Shown here: positions 55,513-64,000 of the stretch, one piece after another
Position numbering within the stretch: the stretch's first letter is position 1
How the letters are laid out: the number at the start of each line of letters is the position of its first letter
NCBI GenBank assembly: GCA_024697945.1
Contig: JAILRU010000086.1
Location: forward strand, 1 to 64,000
Source of the DNA: Bacteroidaceae bacterium
Lineage (GTDB): Bacteria; Bacteroidota; Bacteroidia; Bacteroidales; Bacteroidaceae
Reading direction: 5' to 3'
DNA length: 64,000 nt
The notes under the pieces: model-generated
Databases searched by the model: none
What the model saw: the letters and a program-made list of their open reading frames with translations, nothing else
Told to the model about the DNA's origin: nothing
Made by a program: the position numbers and the translations under genes

Positions 55513-57332
55513 CCTCCAAGATGACCATCTGGGGCTTGCTGAAGAACATCATGCCCTATGTGCTGCCCTACCGAGGGTTAGTAGCCATCACACTGCTACT
55601 AACCCTCGGTGGGTCGCTTATGGCACAGGTGAACGCCGTTGTCCTCGACCGAGCCGTTGACAGCATCAACGCCCTCATTCAAACACCGGGCGGTTTCTCT
55701 TGGGGCAGCGCCGTAAGTATCCTCACCGTCATCAGTATCATCCTATTGGGCAAGGAGGTCGTCTCTGCGCTCGTCACCTTCTTCCAGCGTTACTATGGCG
55801 AACGCATGCGTATTCTTGTCAGTCAGGACCTCTCGCTCAGGGTGGTCGAGCGCGTCCTGTCGTTCCGCATGGCATTCTTCAGCACCGAGGGGAACGAGAC
55901 GGGCAAACTCCAGTCCCGTATCGACCGAGGCATCATGAGCCTGAGCAACACGGTCAACAACTTCTTCATCGAGATTCTGCCGCTCTTCACCAGTGCCGTC
56001 CTGGCTCTAGCTCTCATGTTCATGGCCAATGTCTATGTGGGACTTGTGGCCCTCTGCATTGTACCCATCTATTTCTATGTCACCTATATCCAGGCCGGAC
56101 GTATGAAAGGCGGGCGCCGCAGCATCTTCGGTGGCCATCAGGCCGTGAGCCAAGGCATTCTCAGCATTATCGAGAGCATCAACGTCATCAAATCGTTCAA
56201 CCGCGAGGAGATAGAGGCCAACCGTCAGGCCGACCTGCAGCGCACCATGACCGGCCTGCAACTCAACATGCGTAAGCAGAGCTATATGTTCAACGGTCTG
56301 AAGAGCTTCCTCGAACAAATCGGGACGGTGCTCATCATCATCCTTACCGCCTATCTTGTGCTCATAGACTACCCGGGCATGAGCATCGGAAAGATCATGT
56401 ATCACGTCATGCTCTTTGCCAATGTCAGTGCGCCCATCCGACAGCTGCACCGCATCTACGACGACATGAACGATGCGCTCATCTATGCCGAAGGCTTCTT
56501 TGGCATCCTGAAGGCTGAGGACGAGGTGGAACCTACAGGCACCTATAAGCCCGAGAAGGTGAAGGGCGACTTCGAGCTCAGCCATGTCGATTTCACCTAC
56601 CCTGGAGGCACCAAGGCCCTGACAGATGTCTCCATGCGTATAGAGAGCGGCAAAATCACGGCACTCGTCGGATTGAGCGGAGCGGGCAAGACCACCATTG
56701 TCAACCTGCTCGACATATTCTACCAGCCCCAGGGCGGCACCATCAGGCTCGACGGCACCGACCTCAGCCAATGGGACACCCAATGGCTGCGCGAGCACAT
56801 CGGACTCGTCCTGCAGAAGAATCACATCTTCGACGGCACCATCGAGGAGAACATCCGTTACGGCAATCCCGCAGCTACCCACGACGATGTGGTATGGGCT
56901 GCCAAACAAGCCTTCCTCTACGACCAGGTGGCCGCGTTGCCAAATGGATTCGACACATCAGCCCTTCAGCTCAGTGGCGGCCAGCAGCAGCGCGTTGCCA
57001 TAGCCCGTATGTTCATCAAGAACCCGCCCATCATCTTCCTCGACGAGCCGACCGCAAGCCTCGATGCCATTGCCACGGAACAGATAAAGGCCAGCATCGA
57101 TGCCATCAAGCAGGGACGAACCGTCATCATCATCTCGCACAACATCGGACAGATTATCGATGCCGACCAAATATATGTGCTCGAGCACGGGCGTGTAGTG
57201 CAGTCCGGCAACCCCGACGAAGTCTATCGCCAGGGCGGACTCTACAAGGAAATTTTCGACGCCAGTGCCCGCAGCCTTAATGTCGGCAAAATAGCAGACA
57301 CCATATCAGCTATCCCTCCCTCGAAAGGATAG
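55509..57332 (+). CDS. ABC transporter, fused permease and ATP-binding protein (exporter type)
   Basis: Walker A GLSGAGKTTI; signature LSGGQQQRVAIARM; Walker B PPIIFLDEPTASLD; N-terminal six-TM region; no C39 peptidase domain. Start may instead be ATG 55521. Confidence 0.93.
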   Translation: MTSKMTIWGLLKNIMPYVLPYRGLVAITLLLTLGGSLMAQVNAVVLDRAVDSINALIQTPGGFSWGSAVSILTVISIILLGKEVVSALVTFFQRYYGERMRILVSQDLSLRVVERVLSFRMAFFSTEGNETGKLQSRIDRGIMSLSNTVNNFFIEILPLFTSAVLALALMFMANVYVGLVALCIVPIYFYVTYIQAGRMKGGRRSIFGGHQAVSQGILSIIESINVIKSFNREEIEANRQADLQRTMTGLQLNMRKQSYMFNGLKSFLEQIGTVLIIILTAYLVLIDYPGMSIGKIMYHVMLFANVSAPIRQLHRIYDDMNDALIYAEGFFGILKAEDEVEPTGTYKPEKVKGDFELSHVDFTYPGGTKALTDVSMRIESGKITALVGLSGAGKTTIVNLLDIFYQPQGGTIRLDGTDLSQWDTQWLREHIGLVLQKNHIFDGTIEENIRYGNPAATHDDVVWAAKQAFLYDQVAALPNGFDTSALQLSGGQQQRVAIARMFIKNPPIIFLDEPTASLDAIATEQIKASIDAIKQGRTVIIISHNIGQIIDADQIYVLEHGRVVQSGNPDEVYRQGGLYKEIFDASARSLNVGKIADTISAIPPSKG

Positions 57333-57480
57333 TAATCTTTCCCGCTAAGGATAGTATTCCTTCCGTCATAGGATTACTATTCCTTCAGCCATAGGATTAC
57401 TATTCCTTCAGCCGAAGGATTACTATTCCTTCCCGCATAGGATTACTATTCCTTCAGCCATAGGAATAGCCCGCTACCGC
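57327..57480. repeat. 22/23-nt period array (array D), AGGATTACTATTCCTTCAGCCAT family, about 7 units
   Basis: GGATTA at 57371, 57394, 57417, 57440 and GGAATA at 57463 (23-nt); GGATAG at 57327 and 57349 (22-nt). Confidence 0.9.
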
Positions 57481-57544
57481 AGAAGGGACACTATGCTATA
57501 GTTCACGGGACATCAAAATACGATTATTATGCAGTTTCACCCTC

Positions 57545-57576
57545 ATTTTGAATCTTGAATTTTGAATTTTGAATTA
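57545..57576 (+). repeat. TTTTGAA heptamer array
   Basis: attttgaatcttgaattttgaattttgaatta. Confidence 0.85.
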
Positions 57577-57583
57577 TATGTCG

Positions 57584-57591
57584 TACCTTTG
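57584..57591 (+). promoter_or_regulatory. Bacteroidetes -7 element (TACCTTTG) for ispH
   Basis: tgtcgTACCTTTGcaggcATG; very short leader. Confidence 0.55.
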
Positions 57592-57596
57592 CAGGC

Positions 57597-58517
57597 ATGA
57601 AGATAGAAATTGATCAGGGTTCGGGCTTCTGCTTCGGCGTGACCCGTGCCATCGGCAAGGCCGAAGAGGAACTGGCAAAGGAGGAACAGCTCTATTGTCT
57701 GGGCGACATCGTACACAACGGCAAGGAGTGCGACCGACTGCAGCAGATGGGACTGGTGACCATTAACCACCAACAGATGCGGGACATTCACAATGCCAAG
57801 GTGCTGCTGCGCGCTCATGGTGAACCGCCTTCCACCTACGCCCTGGCCCGCGAACGCGACATCAACCTGATAGATGCCACGTGCCCCGTCGTGCTGCACC
57901 TGCAGGAACGCATAAAGAAAGAGTACAGGACCCTCTCTAACTCTCCTTTAGAGGGAGAGGACTCTTCCCCTTTAAGGGGAGGTGGGGAAGGGTCCAAGCA
58001 GATTGTCATCTTCGGGAAGAAGGGCCATGCTGAGGTCATCGGCCTCGTGGGACAGACAGAGGAGACAGCCATCGTCATCGAGTCGGCAGACGACGTCAGG
58101 AAGCTGGACTTCAATCGCGACATCTGCCTATATTCCCAGACGACGATGCCGCTTGACGAGTTCCGGAAAATTGTCGAGTACGTCCAGCAGCACATCAGCC
58201 CCAATGCCACCTTCACCTATTACGACACGATTTGCCGTCAAGTGGCAAACCGGATGCCCAACATACGCGACTTTGCGCTCAGGCACGACGTGGTGCTCTT
58301 CGTCTGCGGCAAGAAGAGTAGCAACGGTCGCGTGCTCTTCAACGAGTGCCGTGGGGCGAATCCCCGTTCGTACATGATAGATACAGCCAGCGAAATTGAT
58401 GTCCGCTGGCTGCAAGGTTGTGATTCGATAGGCATCTGCGGTGCCACCAGCACCCCGAAATGGCTAATGGAGGAGTGCAAAATAAGAATCGAGCAACTGC
58501 TTGGCTGCCACGAATGA
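57597..58517 (+). CDS. ispH: 4-hydroxy-3-methylbut-2-enyl diphosphate reductase
   Basis: IDQGSGFCFGVTRAIGKAEEEL; LRAHGEPPSTY; DATCPVVLHLQERI; TICRQVANRMPNIRDFA; CGATSTPKWLMEE. Confidence 0.95.
   Translation: MKIEIDQGSGFCFGVTRAIGKAEEELAKEEQLYCLGDIVHNGKECDRLQQMGLVTINHQQMRDIHNAKVLLRAHGEPPSTYALARERDINLIDATCPVVLHLQERIKKEYRTLSNSPLEGEDSSPLRGGGEGSKQIVIFGKKGHAEVIGLVGQTEETAIVIESADDVRKLDFNRDICLYSQTTMPLDEFRKIVEYVQQHISPNATFTYYDTICRQVANRMPNIRDFALRHDVVLFVCGKKSSNGRVLFNECRGANPRSYMIDTASEIDVRWLQGCDSIGICGATSTPKWLMEECKIRIEQLLGCHE
57928..57995. repeat. 68-bp palindromic in-frame insertion in ispH
   Basis: ggaccctctctaactctcctttagagggagaggactcttcccctttaaggggaggtggggaagggtcc, encoding about RTLSNSPLEGEDSSPLRGGGEGS. 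Confidence 0.85.
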
Positions 58518-59561
58518 AGTCCGCTCGCCGCGAAGGACGCCCTGCTCGGCAGCCTGCAACATGTCGGAGATAGTGGGGTTGTGATAGAAGTTACCCATCA
58601 GTTGCTCGTTAATGCTTTCGTACATCCAGTACTTCGCCTGCTCTGCCCGACGGTATTCGAAGTAACCATTCTTCTTCACGAAGTCAAGGTAGCTATAGAC
58701 CATGTCCCAAACCTCCTTGATGCCGTAGCCGTAGAAGCCGCTGTAGGTGAGGACCTGCGGCGCCCAGCCGCTTTCGGGCAGGGGGAACAGGTGCAGGGCA
58801 TTGCGAAAGTGCGTGGCGGCAAGCTGGCACTTCTCGACGTTGTTGCCGTCGCATTTGTTGATGATGATGCCGTCCGCCATCTCCATGATGCCGCGCTTGA
58901 TGCCTTGCAGCTCGTCGCCCGTACCTGCAAGCTGGATAAGCAGGAAGAAATCGACCATCGAGTGGCAGGCTGTCTCGCTCTGCCCCACCCCAACCGTCTC
59001 GACGAAAATCTTGTCGAAGCCAGCAGCCTCGCAGAGGATGATGGTCTCGCGTGTCTTGCGTGCCACACCGCCCAGACTGCCAGCAGACGGGCTGGGACGG
59101 ATGAACGAGTCGGGGTGAACGCTCAGCTTCTCCATGCGTGTCTTGTCGCCAAGGATGCTGCCCTTGGTGCGTTCGCTGCTGGGGTCGATGGCAAGGACGG
59201 CCAATCGTCCGCCATACTCCTTCAGGACATGGATGCCGAACTCGTCGATGCTGGTGCTCTTGCCTGCACCGGGGACACCGCTGATGCCGATGCGCACGCT
59301 GTTGCCAGAGTGAGGCAGGCACTTCTCTATAACCTCCTGCGCAACGGCCTGGTGCTCGGGGATGGTGCTCTCGACCAGGGTCACGGCTTGCCCCAGGATG
59401 GTGATGTCGCCTTTGAGGATACCCTCCACGAAGTCTCCGGCTGAGAGGCGACGGCGCACGAAGCGCTTGCGGTTGAGGTTAGGATTGACGGAGGTCACAG
59501 GTCCCACACCGTCGTTCACGGTCAGGCCTGCATACTCGGGATTATTCTCAGGATGTTCCAT
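58464..59561 (-). CDS. meaB: Methylmalonyl-CoA mutase-associated GTPase MeaB (ArgK family)
   Basis: RIGISGVPGAGKSTSIDEFGIHVLKEYGGRLAVLAIDPSSERTKGSILGDKTRMEKLS; VETVGVGQSE. Confidence 0.95.
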   Translation of the reverse strand: MEHPENNPEYAGLTVNDGVGPVTSVNPNLNRKRFVRRRLSAGDFVEGILKGDITILGQAVTLVESTIPEHQAVAQEVIEKCLPHSGNSVRIGISGVPGAGKSTSIDEFGIHVLKEYGGRLAVLAIDPSSERTKGSILGDKTRMEKLSVHPDSFIRPSPSAGSLGGVARKTRETIILCEAAGFDKIFVETVGVGQSETACHSMVDFFLLIQLAGTGDELQGIKRGIMEMADGIIINKCDGNNVEKCQLAATHFRNALHLFPLPESGWAPQVLTYSGFYGYGIKEVWDMVYSYLDFVKKNGYFEYRRAEQAKYWMYESINEQLMGNFYHNPTISDMLQAAEQGVLRGERTSFVAAKQLLDSYFALLH

Positions 59562-60633
59562 TTACTTCTACATTAATGTATTGTTTAGCTTGTTTGGGAG
59601 CGTCAGTTATGAGCAAGACGCGCATACGGCCCTTGCTCTTATGCAGGTAACGTGCGGTGACGCTTATCTTCAGCTTCGTACTCTTGCCAGGGTGTATTGT
59701 GCTTTCGGCAATCCTGACACCGATGGCCTTGTTGAAGACCTGAACCTGTTGTATGTGCAGGTCCCGTTTCCCCGTGTTGGTCAGGACGATGGTATGGCTG
59801 ACTTCCTTCTTCCCGCTTTGGGGCGTCATCTCGACAGACGACTCACTGGTGGAAAGCTCCGGCGCCAAGGCGAGGGCCTCGTCGTCCATATAGGAAAAGT
59901 TCGGTAGCAAGATGGCAGAGACAAGTATCTCGTTCGTCTCGCCAATCTTGTCGCCCAGATAGCGTGACAGGTAGATGCTAGTTTGATGCAGCCCCATGTG
60001 GGTGAGCTTCTCGCTGTCGAGGGTGAGGCGTATCGTGCCGACCTTGCCGGCAGGGATATCCTCGGGTTCGTATTGGGCGGAAAGGAACGAGGGCAGATGC
60101 ATTAGCTCGGGCCGGTAGGCAGTACGGTCGGTGTTTAATATCTGCAGCTCTGCCGTCGGATGGTCTCCGCTGTTAACATCCTCAAACTCCACGATATTCG
60201 TCATTAGGCGCACGTTCCCGAGGTCAATGGGGAACTCGTCGCTATAGTCATGCACTTCGGTCACGACGGTGCCCTGGATGGCAATGTAGGAGGGCTTGTC
60301 CGAAGCATTCGTCAGCACCTCGACCTCCTTGTAGAAAGTACCCAGAAGATTGGCATTGAATGTCAACTCTATCTCGCCTCGGGAACCGGCGGCGATAGGA
60401 GCCGTTGGGAACGTGACATCCATGCAGTCGCACGATGCCTTCGCTTCCTTGATGAGCAGAGGCGCAGAGCCCTTGTTCGTAAAGCCCAGCCTGAACTTGC
60501 GCGGCGTCTGGAATGCCACTTCACCCGCCTTCTTGATATCCGAATCGGGCACAAAGCGAGGCTGTGCCCTGAGCAAAAGGCAAGAAGCCAGGGGCAAAAA
60601 AAGAAGAAAAAAAAGTATCAGGCGTCTGTTCAT
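59548..60633 (-). CDS. DUF1573 domain-containing secreted protein
   Basis: FRLGFTNKGSAPLLIKEAKASCDCMDVTFPTAPIAAGSRGEIELTFNANLLGTFYKEVEVLTNAS. Confidence 0.8.
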   Translation of the reverse strand: MNRRLILFFLLFLPLASCLLLRAQPRFVPDSDIKKAGEVAFQTPRKFRLGFTNKGSAPLLIKEAKASCDCMDVTFPTAPIAAGSRGEIELTFNANLLGTFYKEVEVLTNASDKPSYIAIQGTVVTEVHDYSDEFPIDLGNVRLMTNIVEFEDVNSGDHPTAELQILNTDRTAYRPELMHLPSFLSAQYEPEDIPAGKVGTIRLTLDSEKLTHMGLHQTSIYLSRYLGDKIGETNEILVSAILLPNFSYMDDEALALAPELSTSESSVEMTPQSGKKEVSHTIVLTNTGKRDLHIQQVQVFNKAIGVRIAESTIHPGKSTKLKISVTARYLHKSKGRMRVLLITDAPKQAKQYINVEVNGTS

Positions 60634-60661
60634 TGTCCGTTGTCAGTAGTCAAATTCCCCG

Positions 60662-60669
60662 CAAAGATA
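60662..60669 (-). promoter_or_regulatory. Bacteroidetes -7 element (TATCTTTG) for DUF1573-meaB
   Basis: minus strand gaggTATCTTTGcgggg. Confidence 0.55.
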
Positions 60670-60764
60670 CCTCATTTTTATGACAAAACCAATGTTCGAG
60701 GCAAAAACATCCCCTCTTCTTATATTTTTTTAAGGAAAGTGATGGCAAAGTCATAATAATAATG

Positions 60765-60772
60765 TATCTTTG
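60765..60772 (+). promoter_or_regulatory. Bacteroidetes -7 element (TATCTTTG) for the glycosyltransferase-like membrane protein
   Basis: aatgTATCTTTGcgcccg. Confidence 0.55.
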
Positions 60773-60796
60773 CGCCCGATTATTGACGTTATATCT

Positions 60797-62314
60797 ATGA
60801 CACGAAAAACTTGCATAGAGACGCTCCTTCTGTTACTCTCCACAGTACTTGTCATTACGCTGTTCAGTACCTGCTCGTTCCTCTATCCGCTCAATCCGTG
60901 GGACGATGCCAAAGTCTATCTGACCATTGGCAATGCCATGTATAGCGGAAAAGAGCTGTATGTGGACATCTTCGACCACAAGGGGCCGGTTCTCTTCTTC
61001 CTGCATGAACTTGCGGCAGTGTTCTCGCGCAACAGCTTCACCGGAATATACCTGATAGAGCTGATATGCTGCTTCTTCTACCTGCGCTACTCGCTGCGCA
61101 TCATGCGCCTCTTCTCCGCTTCCCCCTTCACCATGCCGCTGACGTGTCTCCTGGGCGTGATAACCTATTGCTCGGACTTCTTCAGCTACGGCGACAGCGT
61201 AGAGGAGTTCTCGCTTCCCATCCTGGCGCACTGCCTGTACTACATGCTGCGCTTCGCGAAAGACTGTCACGTCCCAACCCGATGGCAGTCATTTGCAATG
61301 GGCTTGGGACTCGCACTCATCTTCTGGATGAAGTTCAACCTGCTGTTCTTCTACTTCGGAGCCATCCTTGCGCTCGCCTACATCGCCTGGAAGCACCAGC
61401 AGTTGGAGGAGCTGAAGCGCGTCGTCCTGTGGGTGTTCGTCGGAGCGGTAGCCGTCACCGTTCCTGTGTTGGGCTACTTTGCCGTCCACGGAACTCTGGA
61501 TGCGCTTTGGGAGTCATATTTCATGGTCAATATCTTCAGCTATCACGGCGTGTCGGCCAACGGCGAACCCGCCTTCTGGTGGTTCAAGTTCGTGAAGCTC
61601 TTCATCTGGGCATTGCTCATGCTGCCCGTCATCTTCTTGAAAGAGCGATGGGAGGTCAAGTTGCTCATCTACGCCACGTACGGTGTACTGCTGCTGTCGT
61701 TCGCCACGATGACGGTGCAGTTCTACTACTTCCTGACCATCTTCACTTTCTTCCCCATCCTCGTCAGCTATATCCGCAACTATAAGCCCACCCTGTGCAC
61801 CTACCTCTGCATGGCACTTGTCTGCGTGGCAGATGCAGCAACCAACTGGAACCTCGTATCGCTGCTGAATGGCACATTCTCTCGCAGCGTGCTTGAAATG
61901 GCAGAAATCATCAATGCCAATAAGAGCGACGACAGCGAGGTGCTCACATTCAGCTCCTACGATACCGGCATCTATCTCTACACCAATCACCTCCCGCCCA
62001 ACAGGAACTACTTCCTCTCCAGCATCCTCGACCCCGAGATCCGCCAAGAACAGGCGGACCTGGTCGCTTCGGGAAAGATAAAATACCTGGTACGCGAGAT
62101 AGAGGCCGTCACGACATGTCACGAATACTACGACGCACCGATACCGGACAACTACCACCTCATCTACGACAAGGAGGAGCTTTTCCGTTACCGTTTCATC
62201 ACAACGCCCCACAAGTACTTTTGGAACCTCGTCTGGCCGCGTGTCTTCCTGAAATACGTCATGGAACCATCCACCGTTGCCCAGCGCATGCAAATCTACG
62301 AGAGACAGCCGTAG
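60797..62314 (+). CDS. Polytopic membrane protein, glycosyltransferase family 39-like
   Basis: multiple TM helices; YPLNPWDDAKVYLTIGNAMYSGKELYVDIFDHKGPVLFFLHELA. Confidence 0.75.
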   Translation: MTRKTCIETLLLLLSTVLVITLFSTCSFLYPLNPWDDAKVYLTIGNAMYSGKELYVDIFDHKGPVLFFLHELAAVFSRNSFTGIYLIELICCFFYLRYSLRIMRLFSASPFTMPLTCLLGVITYCSDFFSYGDSVEEFSLPILAHCLYYMLRFAKDCHVPTRWQSFAMGLGLALIFWMKFNLLFFYFGAILALAYIAWKHQQLEELKRVVLWVFVGAVAVTVPVLGYFAVHGTLDALWESYFMVNIFSYHGVSANGEPAFWWFKFVKLFIWALLMLPVIFLKERWEVKLLIYATYGVLLLSFATMTVQFYYFLTIFTFFPILVSYIRNYKPTLCTYLCMALVCVADAATNWNLVSLLNGTFSRSVLEMAEIINANKSDDSEVLTFSSYDTGIYLYTNHLPPNRNYFLSSILDPEIRQEQADLVASGKIKYLVREIEAVTTCHEYYDAPIPDNYHLIYDKEELFRYRFITTPHKYFWNLVWPRVFLKYVMEPSTVAQRMQIYERQP

Positions 62315-62359
62315 CAACAAAGAATGAAAAAATGAAAAAATAAGATATAAGAAAATAAG

Positions 62360-62517
62360 ATGAAACACATCAAGACACTCATCTTCGCACTCCTCTGCGC
62401 TCTCGCAGGGACAGCACAGGCGCAGTCGGCCATCGGCTGAATGGTCGCAAGCTCGCAGGCAAGCCGACAGCAAAAGGCATTTACATCAACAAGGGACATA
62501 AATTCATCATCAAATAG
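62360..62517 (+). pseudogene. Internal-deletion remnant of a secreted protein (signal peptide joined to C-terminal tail, out of frame)
   Basis: MKHIKTLIFALLCALAGTAQAQSAIG* (62360-62440), then in another frame RLNGRKLAGKPTAKGIYINKGHKFIIK* (62434-62517). Confidence 0.75.
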
Positions 62518-62530
62518 GATAACTAAAACA

Positions 62531-64000
62531 ATGAAGAACAGAATTTACAAACAATTCTCTATCCGGGCGGCAATGACGCTCGCAGTAATGATGCTCACCG
62601 CCACGACGGCGTGGGCGCAGACCCGGTACTCTGTCTCCTACATCAATGCCGATGGCAACTCCGCCACTTGCGAAATGGCCGATGCCGTCTCCATCTACAT
62701 GGAGGGCACCTCTCAATTCTCGAGCTCGTTTCACTGGCTCGTCGTCGATAACGACATCACGCTCAACGGCGCAAGTAATTCCAGTTGGAGTGATCAAAAC
62801 CTCATCCTCGGTGACGGCAAGACGCTCACCATCAACGGACAGATGAATTTCTCATACAACGGCAGCCTGAACATTTATGCCCAGAGCGGCGGCACGGGTA
62901 AGCTCGTTGTCAGCGGAGACTGTGCGAACCAAGGTGCTCTTCAGGTACCTAACGGCAAGACTCTAACCATCAACGGTGGCACCGTGGAGTTGACGAACAC
63001 GAACAGTAATGGCTTTGCCTTACGCGGCAACCTCGTCATGAACGGCGGCAATCTCACCGCTGGCGGCTCTTGCGATGGCATCTCCGGAAACACCACCATC
63101 AACTGGAAGAACAACACCGACAGCATCAAGCCCAAAAACTACGGCGGCAACGTGACCTTCGCCGACGGCAAGTAAGCGAAGGATGCCAGCGGCAACGTTT
63201 ACGGCGGTACGCTGACCAACGCGCAGAAATCGGCCATCGCCAACGTGGAGCTGCAGCCCGCCACCGAGGTTGAGTATGCTACCTATCTCAGTGCCCACTA
63301 CTACACCCTCAACCTCCCCGACGGCGTGACAGCCAGCGGTGAACACTCGACCTACAACAACGTGGACTACTACGCCCCCGGCACCACCGTCACCCTCAGC
63401 GGCGGCACCACTCCTGCTGGCTACGCCGTCAGCGACTACAAAGTCGATGGCACCCCCATTGGCGGAACCACCTTCGAGATTAGCAGCAATGCCATCGTAA
63501 CAATTGTAACTACGCCCATCGAATACAGCATCACCTATCACGAGAACGGAGGCACGATGCCTAACGTTTACCCCACGACCTACGACATAGAGAGCGCGGA
63601 CATTACGCTGCCAACACTCACCCGCGATGGTTACACCTTCGGCGGATGGTACGTCAATGACGGTCTGACGGGCGATGCCGTGACGACCATTACAACAGGC
63701 GCATACGGAGCCAAGGAGTTCTGGGCCAAGTGGACGGCACACACCTACACTGTTGCCTTCGACAAGAACAACAACGACGCCACCGGCACGATGGACGCGC
63801 AGTCGTTTACCTACGGCGAGAGCGCGAAGGCACTCACCGCCAATGCCTTTGAGCGCACGGGCTACACGTTCAGCGGATGGAACACCGCGGCCGACGGCAG
63901 CGGCTCTGCCTACACCAATCAGCAAGAGGTGCAGAACCTGACCAACGAGCAGGGTGCCACGGTGACGCTCTACGCACAATGGACGCTGACCACATACAGC
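62531..64000 (+). pseudogene. Secreted protein with Listeria-Bacteroides (InlB B-type) repeats, interrupted by an in-frame TAA at 63173; continues past the window
   Basis: MKNRIYKQFSIRAAMTLAVMMLTATTAWAQ...VTFADGK* then same frame AKDASGNVYGGTLTNAQKSAIANVELQP...YSITYHENGGTMPNVYPTTYDIESADITLPTLTRDGYTFGGWYVND. Confidence 0.75.

Noticed and set aside
57327-57480. Possible CRISPR array
   Set aside because: Units are contiguous 22-23-nt repeats with no unique spacers, and no cas genes are in the window.

Overview
This 64 kb window is a chromosomal segment of a Bacteroidales bacterium. It looks Prevotella-like from the promoter style (-7 TAnnTTTG), the gene content and the C-terminal tails of its secreted proteins. 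I see about 30 confident protein-coding genes. (i) Secreted polysaccharide- and protein-degrading functions: GH31, GH20, GH127, GH98 and GH99/71-like enzymes, three C10 (streptopain-like) cysteine proteases, an S8 subtilase, a Big2 surface protein and a fasciclin lipoprotein. (ii) Housekeeping genes: panB, an addA/addB-like helicase-nuclease pair, nfeD + SPFH, typA/bipA, ispE, yihY, rnpB, rseC-rnfBCDGEA, galE, ABC exporter, ispH, meaB, DUF1573. The most unusual layer is a dense set of short repeats that the genes do not explain. (a) A roughly 43-nt double-hairpin element occurs as two exact copies embedded in-frame in two unrelated genes (addA-like and GH98), plus a diverged intergenic copy whose substitutions are compensatory in three stem base pairs. 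(b) Five intergenic arrays of different sequence share a 22- or 23-nt period, most with palindromic cores, and cluster in repeat islands. (c) Many imperfect 7-, 8- or 9-nt tandem arrays sit next to start codons, inside ORFs in-frame, and even inside and just 5' of the RNase P RNA gene. (d) A TGTGCGTAG-flanked hairpin element is present in three copies. Several genes look decayed: truncated GH31, frameshifted PAP2 gene, orphan gene tail at 35.7 kb, a signal-peptide/C-tail deletion remnant at 62.4 kb, and an in-frame stop at 63.17 kb. All calls come from reading the sequence and the supplied ORF translations; no database search was run.
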